A DNA stretch of 64,000 nucleotides from assembly GCF_010729665.1 (NCBI RefSeq), contig NZ_AP022610.1:3348001-3412000 (forward strand), written 5' to 3'. Under the pieces are notes generated by a model. That model saw nothing but the letters and a program-made list of their open reading frames with translations, ran no database searches and had not been told where the DNA came from. This DNA comes from Mycolicibacterium madagascariense (lineage in GTDB: Bacteria > Actinomycetota > Actinomycetes > Mycobacteriales > Mycobacteriaceae). Positions 43,995 through 52,805 of the stretch are shown here, piece by piece; the first letter of the stretch is position 1; the number at the start of each line of letters is the position of its first letter. Made by a program: the position numbers and the translations under genes.

Positions 43995-44698
43995 ATGCAC
44001 GCGACCGGGCGCGCTACGTCGATGACCTCCTGGCCGGGCGTCGTCCCCGGCCATTTACCCCCGACGACTTCGAAGCCGCCCAGATCCGCACTGCCATCGA
44101 GTTGCAGGCCGCCCAGCCCGGTGGGGATGAACCCCGCCCAGAGTTCCTCTCCGATCTGCACCGTCGCCTCGCATCCCAAATGGATGGCACGAAGCCATCA
44201 ACGACGACCGGCCCAACGACAGGGGCAAGCCGCCGGCAGGTCATCGTCGTTGGCACCGCGGCGGCCGCGGCGGCCGCGGTCACCGCCGTGGCCGCTGATC
44301 GCCTCGCCCTCCACGCCGGTGGCGGTGACGCCACCGCGTCACCGGCCACGACCTCCGAACTAACCCCCAACGACGGCACCTGGCAAAGAGTCGCCTCCAG
44401 CACCGACGTCTCCGAGACCGGCATGCACCGCTTTGAGCTGGGTTCGCTCAGCGGGTTCGTCCACCGCGTCGACGGCCAACCCGAGGCGGTGTCGGGGGTG
44501 TGCACCCACCAGGGCTGCAAACTGTGGTTCGACCAATCCGATGACCGGCTGCGCTGCCCGTGTCACACGACGTCGTTCTCTCCCAGCGGGCAGGTCCTGA
44601 GTTACCAATTGGCGATTGCGCCCGCCCCATTGCCAAAGATCAAAGTCCGCGAACACAACGGCGCCATCGAAGTGTTCGCCCCCACCGAACCTGTCTAA
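43991..44698 (+). CDS. Membrane-anchored Rieske 2Fe-2S protein coupled to the sigma factor
   Basis: The 235-residue protein has a cytoplasmic N-terminus of about 75 residues (RYVDDLLAGRRPRPFTPDDFEAAQIRTAIEL). One hydrophobic segment follows near 85-105 after an arginine pair (SRRQVIVVGTAAAAAAAV), then a Rieske domain with CTHQGC and CPCHTTSF. It overlaps the sigma gene by four bases. The N-terminal part is about the size of an anti-sigma domain, so the protein could hold the sigma factor at the membrane and release it by redox change. The Rieske call is firm; the anti-sigma role is inference. Confidence 0.87.
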   Translation: MNARDRARYVDDLLAGRRPRPFTPDDFEAAQIRTAIELQAAQPGGDEPRPEFLSDLHRRLASQMDGTKPSTTTGPTTGASRRQVIVVGTAAAAAAAVTAVAADRLALHAGGGDATASPATTSELTPNDGTWQRVASSTDVSETGMHRFELGSLSGFVHRVDGQPEAVSGVCTHQGCKLWFDQSDDRLRCPCHTTSFSPSGQVLSYQLAIAPAPLPKIKVREHNGAIEVFAPTEPV

Positions 44699-45031
44699 CA
44701 CCGCTGGTCTACGACGGCGGCATCATCGGAGCCCAGATGGACCGCAACCCCTCGATCACGGTCGCCGCCCGCGACGCGGTAGGGGCACTCCCCCGGCGAG
44801 GTCGAGACCACGAACGAAACCCGCGGTCCCCTGCTGCTGATGGCCTCCAAAAAAGACCACACCGTGGACCCGGTACTTGTGCATTCCGCTCTCAAGCAGT
44901 ATCGCAAGTTCAGCGCCATCACCGAGATCATCGACTATGAGGACCGCGGACACTCACTCGTCGTCGATCAGGGCGCCCCCAAGTTGATGGAGGACTCGTT
45001 CGCTTGGCTGGAGGAACACGGCCTTCGCTAG
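44699..45031 (+). pseudogene. C-terminal fragment of an alpha/beta hydrolase
   Basis: The frame ends with GPLLLMASKKDHTVDPVLVHSALKQY ... DRGHSLVVDQGAPKLMEDSFAWLEEHGL. This is the last third of a mycobacterial alpha/beta hydrolase, including the acid (KKDHTV) and His (RGHSL) parts. The nucleophile half is absent. Upstream sequence has weak matches in mixed frames. It starts right after the Rieske stop, so it is a remnant, not a gene. Confidence 0.65.
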
Positions 45032-45191
45032 AGATTCGCTGTCGCTTGCCACAGCATCCTCATCCATGCGCAACCCGGCTGTCTCGGCGGCGTGGCGCAT
45101 CACCTCCTCGCTCAGGGTGCAGAGGATGAGGAACTGGTAGCGCGGCAGGGCCGGCCCAAGGTTTCCCCTGCAGCGACTCTGCTCTGACACT

Positions 45192-46166
45192 TCACCGGGA
45201 ACGAGTGTGTGCTGCGGTACGGCGCGCGAACTGCTCGTAGTCGATCGGACTCCGCCCCAATAGATTTGGTAGATCGTCGAGGTTGCCCGCCGGAAGTCCG
45301 TGGACGTCGTAGTAGGTCATCATCTGCACGTAGGTGTCCTGCGCTTCTGACGACCAGCTGCGAAACCCTCGGGCGTTCGGCGCGGCGCGCAATCCTCGAA
45401 CGACGTCGGGAAGGGAACGCAATCTGGTCGACAGCACCGACTTGGCAACGGCTGAACCGAACGGTCCCACGGCCGCGAGCGGATTCTCCAATGCCTGCGG
45501 TGGAATGCGGACGGCCACCATCGGGTGGCCGAGTACTCGGCTCCAGATGCGCGCCATGTCGTGGCGGGTGAGTTCCACCGTCGATAGGTCATAGGTCTTG
45601 CCGAGGTGTGCCCCCGGGTTGACCAACACCTTCGCCGCTGCCGCGGCGATGTCCTCCACGTCGACGACGCCCATTCGACTCTCCGGGGAGGTGGGGTATG
45701 GCAGGAGTCCCGCGCCGAAGAAGTCCCAGAAGTCCAGCACGTTCTGCATGTAGTGCGAGGGACGCAGCACCGTCACGGGCAGACCCGCGTCCTGCAGGAT
45801 GGCCTCGACCCTGAGCTTTTGCCGATGATGCGGGAGTTCGGCGATGTCGGGGTGAATGACGGAGTGGAACACGACCTGATCGAGCCGTTCAGCCTGCGCT
45901 GCCACGACGAGACGTTCGGCCACGGGCATTTCGTCGACGAGCTGGGTCGGGGCGGCGTGGTAGATCTGGCGGGTTCCACGAAGCGCGTTCTCCAGATCCC
46001 CTGGGCGCCTCAAGTCACCGATCACGATCTCGGTTGCCCCGTCCGTTCGCGATCGTCGCGCCTGGGCCTCGTTCTTGACGAACGCCCGCACCGTACGCCC
46101 GTTGGCGATGAGCTGCCGAACGAGGGGACGTCCGACACCACCGGCTGCGCTGGTCACCAGAATCAT
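45192..46166 (-). CDS. NmrA-like NAD(P)-binding protein
   Basis: The 324-residue protein begins MILVTSAAGGVGRPLVRQLIANG, the NmrA/atypical SDR cofactor loop. It shows VRAFVKNEAQARR, TEIVIGDLRRPGDLENAL, TVLRPSHYMQNVLDF and VDVEDIAAAAAKVL as in quinone-oxidoreductase-like NmrA proteins. It may act as an NADPH-dependent reductase or as a redox sensor. It lies convergent to the hydrolase fragment and downstream of the SDR at 46228. Confidence 0.88.
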   Translation of the reverse strand: MILVTSAAGGVGRPLVRQLIANGRTVRAFVKNEAQARRSRTDGATEIVIGDLRRPGDLENALRGTRQIYHAAPTQLVDEMPVAERLVVAAQAERLDQVVFHSVIHPDIAELPHHRQKLRVEAILQDAGLPVTVLRPSHYMQNVLDFWDFFGAGLLPYPTSPESRMGVVDVEDIAAAAAKVLVNPGAHLGKTYDLSTVELTRHDMARIWSRVLGHPMVAVRIPPQALENPLAAVGPFGSAVAKSVLSTRLRSLPDVVRGLRAAPNARGFRSWSSEAQDTYVQMMTYYDVHGLPAGNLDDLPNLLGRSPIDYEQFARRTAAHTRSR

Positions 46167-46227
46167 GGCGTGCTCCTATCATGCGGATCGAATGAGTCTG
46201 TGGCGCAGTGAGATTGATCGCCACTAG

Positions 46228-47022
46228 TCATGTAGGGCTCTGCACCGGTCGCAGCGACCGTGCAAGCGCCGGCATCAGCACGCGGCGTGGTACCAACCGC
46301 GCCAGTGCCGCAGAGATCGAATTGCTCACTCCCGAAACCGCAGAGGGCGGCGTCCGACGACGATCGAGCGCCCGCAAACCCGCCGCCGCGACCTCGTCGG
46401 CGGACTGCATGCGGCCCACGGCGGTGGCGGTTTCGCCGATCACGTCGAAGAATTCGGTGCGGGTGGGTCCGGGTGCGAAGGAGAAGACCGTGACGCCGTG
46501 TTGCCGCGCTTCGTACCACAGGCTTTGACTGAAACTGAGCACGAATGCCTTGGCCGCAGCGTAGACCGCCAGGGTCGGGACCGGTTGGTACGCCGTCGTG
46601 CTGGACACGTTCACGATTGCGCCACGACGTCGTCGAACCATGTCCGGCAAGAACGCGTGGCAAAGATCCACGACCGCTGCGACGTCCACAGCCAGTACGC
46701 GCGCGAAGTCCTCCGCGTCGCCCTCCACGAAGGGACCCTGAACCGCGAACCCTGCGCTGTTGACCAGCAAATCCACGTCGCCATCGACGAGCGCCCGCAG
46801 TCGGGCTCCCGGGTGCGCAATGGAGAGGTCGAAGACCACCGGTGTGCACGAGATCCCGTGCCGCGCCATGAGATCTTCGCACAGCAGGTCGAGCCGATCC
46901 TGGCGGCGGGCGATCAGCACCAGGTCACAACCGCGCGCGGCGAGCGCCCTGGCGAAGGCCTCTCCGATCCCCGAGCTGGCACCCGTCACCAACGCGCGTG
47001 CCGTCCCGTAATCGTCGAGCAC
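46228..47022 (-). CDS. Short-chain dehydrogenase/reductase
   Basis: GTG 47022 gives 264 residues: TARALVTGASSGIGEAFARAL, DLLVNSAGFAVQGPF, and the active-site Ser (NVSSTTAY) with YAAAK. The frame is open further upstream, but that part lies in the divergent control region and overlaps the TetR gene. It is an NAD(P)-dependent oxidoreductase of the DltE/YqjQ type. Divergent from the TetR-like gene at 47126, which probably controls it. Confidence 0.88.
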   Translation of the reverse strand: MLDDYGTARALVTGASSGIGEAFARALAARGCDLVLIARRQDRLDLLCEDLMARHGISCTPVVFDLSIAHPGARLRALVDGDVDLLVNSAGFAVQGPFVEGDAEDFARVLAVDVAAVVDLCHAFLPDMVRRRRGAIVNVSSTTAYQPVPTLAVYAAAKAFVLSFSQSLWYEARQHGVTVFSFAPGPTRTEFFDVIGETATAVGRMQSADEVAAAGLRALDRRRTPPSAVSGVSNSISAALARLVPRRVLMPALARSLRPVQSPT

Positions 47023-47062
47023 GATGAGCCTCCCGTTGCGCCGGAATGCGAATGACAGCTTT

Positions 47063-47092
47063 GCAATGCGACTATTGCATTGCGAGTGCAAT
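47063..47092. promoter_or_regulatory. Candidate operator between SDR and TetR-like gene
   Basis: GCAAT (47063-47067) pairs with ATTGC (47074-47078). ATTGCA (47074-47079) also pairs with TGCAAT (47087-47092), giving overlapping inverted repeats in a region otherwise poor in A+T. This fits binding by the adjacent regulator. Confidence 0.45.
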
Positions 47093-47125
47093 TGACGCAA
47101 GGCTCCAAGCTCGTACCATCGTCGA

Positions 47126-47854
47126 ATGGCCGGTAGGTCGAGCCGTGGCGCCTCTGAGCGACAGGCGGCCGTCGAGCGAGTCCTCAGTGGACAACGGGTG
47201 TCGACCGTTGCCGAGGAGGTGGGCGTGCACCCGGCCACCGTGCACCGCTGGGTCAGCGATGCGACCGCCAGCGACGCGGAGTACGTCCCCACCGATCTGC
47301 GTCTGATGAGTGCCACGCAGGAATTGCTTCGCGACCAGGACTACAGCCAAATCACCGTCGAAGAGGTCGCCCGGCACTCCGGTGTCGCGCTGCGTACGGC
47401 CTTCCATCACTTCGACAGCAAGCGGGAACTCTTCCGGGCAGCGATCGACAACGCCGCAATGGTCCTGGTCGAAGCCATGCGTCGCCACTATGAAGGCGCT
47501 CGGTGGCCAGATGAGCCGCTCCTGCAGTTGAGCACCTTCTTGCGCCTGTCCGCCGAGGCCATCTACGCCACACCGTCGGCGCACGTCCTGTTCCGCGACC
47601 TCGGAGTTCCGCGGTCCGACTGCTTTGCCGAGCGCTGGCACGACACCTTCGAGCAGGCCGTCGAGCAAATCCTGGCGCGATGCGCGGCGGTCTCGGCGGT
47701 CGATCCCGACACCAGTGTCCCGGCCGCAGCGCACGCCATCACCGGCGCCATGCGCGGGATCCACGCCGCGGTCTTCGACGGCGGCGATCCCGCACAAGCT
47801 TTGCGGATCATCGATCGCCTCCACCTCACGGTGTCGATCGGCCGAGCAGAGTGA
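47126..47854 (+). CDS. TetR-family regulator with extra N-terminal HTH
   Basis: The 242-residue protein has two DNA-binding-like parts. At about 8-45 is a transposase/Hin-type HTH (SERQAAVERVLSGQRVSTVAEEVGVHPATVHRWV). At about 58-105 is a TetR HTH (LMSATQELLRDQDYSQITVEEVARHSGVALRTAFHHFDSKRELF). A TetR C-terminal helical domain follows. The N-terminal HTH resembles IS3/Mu-type helix-turn-helix and may contact additional DNA. It is divergent from the SDR at 46228. The fusion is read directly in one unbroken frame. Confidence 0.85.
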   Translation: MAGRSSRGASERQAAVERVLSGQRVSTVAEEVGVHPATVHRWVSDATASDAEYVPTDLRLMSATQELLRDQDYSQITVEEVARHSGVALRTAFHHFDSKRELFRAAIDNAAMVLVEAMRRHYEGARWPDEPLLQLSTFLRLSAEAIYATPSAHVLFRDLGVPRSDCFAERWHDTFEQAVEQILARCAAVSAVDPDTSVPAAAHAITGAMRGIHAAVFDGGDPAQALRIIDRLHLTVSIGRAE

Positions 47855-47886
47855 GCATGAAACGCGATGATCGGCCGGAGGCAGTG

Positions 47887-49194
47887 ATGACTGACCGACC
47901 TGCCGGTGTCCTGCAGCGCCCTTGGTTGGCCAGACTCGAACCTCGCAGCGGGCAACACTTTTCGGCGATGTCGCTGTTACCTGACCGCGCACGAGAGCTG
48001 GCGCCGCTGCTGGGACCGGGGCCGGTCGCGTGGGCGGTGGAGCTGGGCGCGACGATGGCCGACCGCATCATCTCGGCAATCCCGGAACTTGCGGCCGACG
48101 CAGTGGCCGTCGAGGTGCGTAGGGGCTGCGAGGCGGTGGCGTTGGGCGCGCTTGCCGCCCTCGTTGGCGAGGCGGACGAGCCCTTCGCCGCGATGCCGGA
48201 GGTGCTGAGCGGTCCGGCGGAGGTGGTGGCGCGTGGGATCGGCATCGAGCACATGCTGCGCAGCATCCACCTCGCCCACGCCACGGCCACCGAGGTGTTG
48301 CTCGATGCGGCGGCCCGCGTCATTCCCGCCTCGCAGCGCTTCCGCGAGATGCGGCACATCAGCGAGCTCCTCTTCGGCGTCGTCGAAGTCGTGAACGAGC
48401 GGATGGCGAGCGAGTACGCCCGCGCGCACGAGGCGTGGCTGACCAGTTCGACGGCCCTGCGCATGGAGACCGTCGAGAACATCCTGTCCGGCAACCCAAT
48501 TCCGCTCGCTCGGGCATCGCGAACGCTGGGTTATGACGTGAGTCGATGGCATCTTGCGGTCATCGTCTGGACCGGTGGACCCACCGCGGCAGACCCAACG
48601 CTGCTGCGGCACGCTGCGGATGCCGTGCTCGGCGCGGCGGGCTGCGCGTCGACGCTGGTGTTGCCGGTGGGCGCCCACCGGGTGTGGGCCTGGGGGTCTC
48701 GTACCGCGAACCCCCCGGTACCGTCCGACGCGGGGTCCGCAGCGCTACCGCCAGACGTGCGGGTCGCGACCGGGGTTGCCGGTCTCGGCGTCGACGGGTT
48801 TCGGCGCAGTCATCAGCAGGCCAGCCACGCCGCCCGTGTCGCTGCGATGTCGACGGGCGCCGATCCACTCCTGCACTACACCGACCTCGACCTCGTCGCG
48901 ATGCTCAGCGCGGACCTGCCCGCCGCCGAAGAGTTCGTGGCGCGCGAACTCGGCGCACTGGCCGGTGCTGGTGAGTCGGTGGCCATGATGCGCCACACCC
49001 TCAAGTGCTACCTCGATCGCGATCGCAGTCTGGCCCGTACCGCGGCCCACCTGCACGTGGCCCGCAACACCGTCGCCTATCGCGTCCACCGCGCCGAGGA
49101 ACTCAGGGGGCGGCCGGCCACCGAGCGCCGTCTGCAACTGCATGCCGCCCTCACCCTCGTCGAGGATCTCGGCGACGCCGTCCTGCCCACCTGA
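47887..49194 (+). CDS. PucR-family transcriptional regulator
   Basis: ATG 47887 has a CGGAGG site; ATG 47857 is an alternative. The 435-residue protein has a GGDEF-like central region (SRWHLAVIVWTGGP, VATGVAGLGVDGFRRSHQQASHAARVA). It ends with the PucR C-terminal HTH (LKCYLDRDRSLARTAAHLHVARNTVAYRVHRAEEL). These regulators control purine or aromatic catabolism. It stands directly upstream of the FAH/VOC/FAD-hydroxylase/AceE-like operon and is its likely activator. Confidence 0.9.
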   Translation: MTDRPAGVLQRPWLARLEPRSGQHFSAMSLLPDRARELAPLLGPGPVAWAVELGATMADRIISAIPELAADAVAVEVRRGCEAVALGALAALVGEADEPFAAMPEVLSGPAEVVARGIGIEHMLRSIHLAHATATEVLLDAAARVIPASQRFREMRHISELLFGVVEVVNERMASEYARAHEAWLTSSTALRMETVENILSGNPIPLARASRTLGYDVSRWHLAVIVWTGGPTAADPTLLRHAADAVLGAAGCASTLVLPVGAHRVWAWGSRTANPPVPSDAGSAALPPDVRVATGVAGLGVDGFRRSHQQASHAARVAAMSTGADPLLHYTDLDLVAMLSADLPAAEEFVARELGALAGAGESVAMMRHTLKCYLDRDRSLARTAAHLHVARNTVAYRVHRAEELRGRPATERRLQLHAALTLVEDLGDAVLPT

Positions 49195-49329
49195 ACGGTT
49201 TGCGCCCGGCATCGGTTCGTACCCTAGTCCAAACGGCGCCGCCCGATTCTGGACCTCACCCCAAGACTGCTGATCGCGCTGAGGCCTTGACTGGAATGGT
49301 CTCGCACACCCGCAATCACAGGAGATTCG

Positions 49330-50301
49330 GTGGTCACCAACCTCGTTCGCTACCGCCACGAACAACGCGTCGGATGGGGTGTCCTGCGCGGCGGCCTCAT
49401 TACACCCCTGCGCGAGGACTACGCTCGCACGGCGGATCTGATCGAACACGGGGAATCCGACTGGCGCTCTGCCTCCAAGGAGGCGGGCAACCTGGCGTGG
49501 GCAGAGGTCGAGCCGCTCTCGCCCATCACCACCCCCTGTCGGGTCATGTGTCAGGGCGCCAATTATCGGCAGCACGCCATCGAGTCCGGCATGAACCCCG
49601 ACGATCGGGCGTTCAATCTGTTCTTCGACAAGACCGACGCCAGCATCACCGGACCGCACGCCCCGGTCGTGCGGCCAGCTCGCGTCGAGTTGCTCGACTA
49701 CGAGATCGAACTGGCCCTCGTGATGCGTCAGCAGGTTGACACGCCGACCACGATCACCTCGGAGAACCTGCACCAGTACGTCTTTGGCGTCACCATCGCC
49801 AACGACCTCTCCGCCCGCGACGTACAACTCCCCCAAGGCCAGTTCCTCAAGGGCAAGAGCTACCGCGGCTTCTGCCCCATCGGACCGGTCTTGGCCGTGC
49901 TCGAACCCGATGACATTCCCCTGCTCGACGACCTCGACCTGCGTCTGGAGGTCAACGGCGAACCGCGCCAAGGCGATACGACGGCGAACATGCTCTACCG
50001 CCCTGCCGAGACCCTGACCGAGCTGACCGAATTCTGCGATCTCAGCCCGGGCGACGTGCTGCTCACCGGCACCCCGCACGGATGCGTGGCCACCTCGCCG
50101 CCGCCTCTGGTGCGCCGACTCGCCACCGCGTTACTTCCCGAGGACAAACTGTGGGCGTCGTTCATCGCGATGAATCGGCGCAAGTCGTACCTCACACCCG
50201 GCGACGTGATCACCGCATCCATTCGCCGCGCCGACGGTGCGTTGGACCTCGGAACCCAGCGCACCATCATCACCGCACCCGAGGAAGGACCATCACGATG
50301 A
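49330..50301 (+). CDS. Fumarylacetoacetate hydrolase-family protein
   Basis: From GTG 49330 the 323-residue protein shows the FAH fold: VMCQGANYRQHAIESG, the metal ligands LDYEIELALVM, VFGVTIANDLSARDVQ, GKSYRGFCPIGPVL and LSPGDVLLTGTPHG. FAH-family enzymes hydrolyse, decarboxylate or isomerise ring-cleavage products with a divalent metal. It is the first gene of an ATGA-linked operon with a VOC protein, so it probably processes the ring-cleavage product. Confidence 0.9.
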   Translation: MVTNLVRYRHEQRVGWGVLRGGLITPLREDYARTADLIEHGESDWRSASKEAGNLAWAEVEPLSPITTPCRVMCQGANYRQHAIESGMNPDDRAFNLFFDKTDASITGPHAPVVRPARVELLDYEIELALVMRQQVDTPTTITSENLHQYVFGVTIANDLSARDVQLPQGQFLKGKSYRGFCPIGPVLAVLEPDDIPLLDDLDLRLEVNGEPRQGDTTANMLYRPAETLTELTEFCDLSPGDVLLTGTPHGCVATSPPPLVRRLATALLPEDKLWASFIAMNRRKSYLTPGDVITASIRRADGALDLGTQRTIITAPEEGPSR

Positions 50302-50981
50302 GCGCCACACCGAGCCCGCTGCAACCGTCGCGGCCCGGGCCGGCTGACGAGACGACGCCCGACCTCCATGAATTGCCCGATCGAGTGGTGCCTGCGTTCA
50401 TCGCACACTGGGTGGTGAAGACCGCTCGCAGTGCGGAGATGATCGACTGGTACGGACACGTCTTCGGCGCCCGCGTCGTCCACGAGGACCGTCAGATCGC
50501 CTTTCTCACCTGGGATCACGAAAGTCACCGACTCGCGCTGGTCAAGCTTCCGCGACCCCTGCGTCACGTCTTTCCGTTGGCGAGAATTCGCCGCAAGACC
50601 TATGGCATCGACCATCTCGCGTTCACCTTTCCCTCGCTGGAAGCGCTGCTGCTGACCTATGAGCGGCTGAAAGGCGTTGGAATCGAACCCGTATGGTCCA
50701 TCAACCACGGACCGACCACCAGCCTCTACTACGACGATCCCGAAGGGATCCGGCTGGAGTTTCAGGTCGAGAACTTCCCCACCGCCCAGGAAACGGCCGA
50801 CTACTTCACCAGCCGGGAGTTCGCCGACAACCCGATCGGCGTCAACACCGATCCGGGTTATCTCTTGGAACGGCTCCGCGCCGGGATCGAAGAAGGCAAA
50901 CTGCTGCGCCGCGGCGCGGGCACCCGACCAGGGACCAAGCAGCGCGCCAACAAGCGCGCGATCACGTGGAAGACTCTGTGA
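50298..50981 (+). CDS. VOC-superfamily extradiol-dioxygenase-like protein
   Basis: ATG 50298 overlaps the FAH stop. The 227-residue protein has a VOC metal triad: the His of FIAHWVVKTARSAEMIDWY, the His of YGIDHLAFTF and the Glu of GIRLEFQVENF. A single pair of modules and an extended tail fit small type I extradiol dioxygenases or glyoxalase-like enzymes. In context it should open an ortho-dihydroxylated ring made by the FAD hydroxylase that follows. Confidence 0.82.
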   Translation: MSATPSPLQPSRPGPADETTPDLHELPDRVVPAFIAHWVVKTARSAEMIDWYGHVFGARVVHEDRQIAFLTWDHESHRLALVKLPRPLRHVFPLARIRRKTYGIDHLAFTFPSLEALLLTYERLKGVGIEPVWSINHGPTTSLYYDDPEGIRLEFQVENFPTAQETADYFTSREFADNPIGVNTDPGYLLERLRAGIEEGKLLRRGAGTRPGTKQRANKRAITWKTL

Positions 50982-50984
50982 CAC

Positions 50985-52805
50985 ATGGCAACTGAAGCCA
51001 TCGTCATCGTCGGCGCCGGTGCAGCCGGCTGCACGCTGTCGCTGCTGCTGGCCCGCTACGGCATCCGCAGTACCGTCGTCGAGCAGCGCACCGACACCAG
51101 GCTCCACCCCGCCGCCCACGTCGTCAACGCCCGCACCCTCGAGATTTGGAATGCGGCCTCCCCCGCCCTTATTCGCGCGCTTGAGGCCGTGACCCCACCC
51201 ATCGACACGGTGAACGTGATCCGGTGGTGCACCAACGTGCATGCCTCGCCGCTGGGTGAGATCGACCTTCTGTCCGACCCGAAGAGGCTCGCCGAGGTGA
51301 GAGGACACAGTCCGTTCCTGATCTCACACATCGGCCAGCACCTGCTCATGCCTGCCCTGTGGGAAGCACTCGATCACGACGAATCGATCGACTTCCGCCG
51401 CGGCTGGCGCGCTGACATGACCACCGGGTCCTTGACCCTGCGGCCACCGCACGCCGTACCGATGACGGCGTCACCGCGGTACGTGATCGCCGCCGACGGG
51501 GCCAATAGCGCCCTGCGCGACGCCGCGGGCATCGCCATGGACGGGCCTGTCCTGGCCAACATGGGCAGCGCCTTCTTCCACGCCCCCGATCTCTACCCGC
51601 AGGGCCACGACCGCCCTTTGTTGAGCTGGATCTATCACCCCCGCTTCAGTGGAGTGATGATCGCCCACGCCGACGACGACTACGTGCTCATGACGCCGTA
51701 CCTGCACGCGGCGCAACCCATCGCACGCGACCCGATGAACTACTGGAAGAGGCAGCTGCCCAACGTGATTGGTAGCACGAACTACCAGATCCGGTCGACC
51801 GGAACGTGGACCATGACCTCTCAACTGGCCACCACGTTTCGCCGAGGCCCGCTGCTGTTGGTCGGCGACGCCGCCCACAGATTCCCCCACACCGGCGGTT
51901 TCGGCCTCAACAGCGGTGTCCAAGACGCTCACAACCTGGCCTGGAAGTTGGCCGCGGTGTTTCGGTCGGGCGCGCCGGATTCCCTGCTCGATACCTACGA
52001 GACCGAACGCAGACCCGTGGTCGCCCGTTTCGCCGAGCAGAGTGCGACCAACCACTTCAAGCTCGACGAGGTCACCGCGCCACTGGGGATCACCAATCGC
52101 TCCCTGCACCGGGCGACTGAATTCATGACCAGACCGTGGCTGTCCGCAATCCCCGATCGCGTCATGGCCCGCGTCGCCGATGGCCTGACCCACGCGCAGA
52201 CCTCTCGCACGAAGCGACTGCTGCGCGACGACGCAGGTGGTCGGCGCCTGCGCCGACGGATGGCCGAAGCCATCCCCGGCCAGCTCGAGCACTTCGTCGC
52301 CAGTGGTCTGGAATTCGGCTACGCCTATGTCAGTCCGCTCATCGACACCGGCATCGAGGGCCCCTGCCCCGACGGCGACGTGTCCATCTACGAGCCGACG
52401 ACGCATCCCGGCGCACGCCTGCCCCACACCCTCGTCGGTGACGGCGTCGGGGGTGTCCGCCCGCTGCATGACCTCATCCGCGACAGCGGACTGACGCTGT
52501 TCACCGCCGACCCGCGAGTCTGGGCCGAGAACCTGCCACCATCGCTCGCCGACGTCCCGATCACGGTGACCGCGCTAACCCCACCCGGCCACGACACCCC
52601 CTCGGCGATGCTCGATCTCCTCGAGATCGGTGACCGGGGCGCCGTCGTCGTCCGTCCCGATGGTCACGTCGTGTGGCGCAGTCGCACCGGGGTCGACGCC
52701 GTGAACCAGTTCGAGGCGTTCGTGCGCAACGCCTGGGCTCCCCTGAACGGTGTGCGAATTCAGGCCGGCCGGGATCCGGCTCCACTGCACCAGGAGCAGT
52801 CATGA
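50985..52805 (+). CDS. FAD-dependent aromatic hydroxylase (PheA/TfdB family)
   Basis: The 606-residue protein opens with the FAD-binding AIVIVGAGAAGCTLSLLLARYG. It has YVIAADGANSALRDAAGI and the second FAD motif LLLVGDAAHRFPHTGGFGLNSGVQDAHNLAWKL. A thioredoxin-like C-terminal domain typical of the phenol-hydroxylase subgroup follows from about 450. It should hydroxylate a phenolic substrate with NAD(P)H. It lies between the VOC dioxygenase and the AceE-like gene with minimal spacing. Confidence 0.92.
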   Translation: MATEAIVIVGAGAAGCTLSLLLARYGIRSTVVEQRTDTRLHPAAHVVNARTLEIWNAASPALIRALEAVTPPIDTVNVIRWCTNVHASPLGEIDLLSDPKRLAEVRGHSPFLISHIGQHLLMPALWEALDHDESIDFRRGWRADMTTGSLTLRPPHAVPMTASPRYVIAADGANSALRDAAGIAMDGPVLANMGSAFFHAPDLYPQGHDRPLLSWIYHPRFSGVMIAHADDDYVLMTPYLHAAQPIARDPMNYWKRQLPNVIGSTNYQIRSTGTWTMTSQLATTFRRGPLLLVGDAAHRFPHTGGFGLNSGVQDAHNLAWKLAAVFRSGAPDSLLDTYETERRPVVARFAEQSATNHFKLDEVTAPLGITNRSLHRATEFMTRPWLSAIPDRVMARVADGLTHAQTSRTKRLLRDDAGGRRLRRRMAEAIPGQLEHFVASGLEFGYAYVSPLIDTGIEGPCPDGDVSIYEPTTHPGARLPHTLVGDGVGGVRPLHDLIRDSGLTLFTADPRVWAENLPPSLADVPITVTALTPPGHDTPSAMLDLLEIGDRGAVVVRPDGHVVWRSRTGVDAVNQFEAFVRNAWAPLNGVRIQAGRDPAPLHQEQS

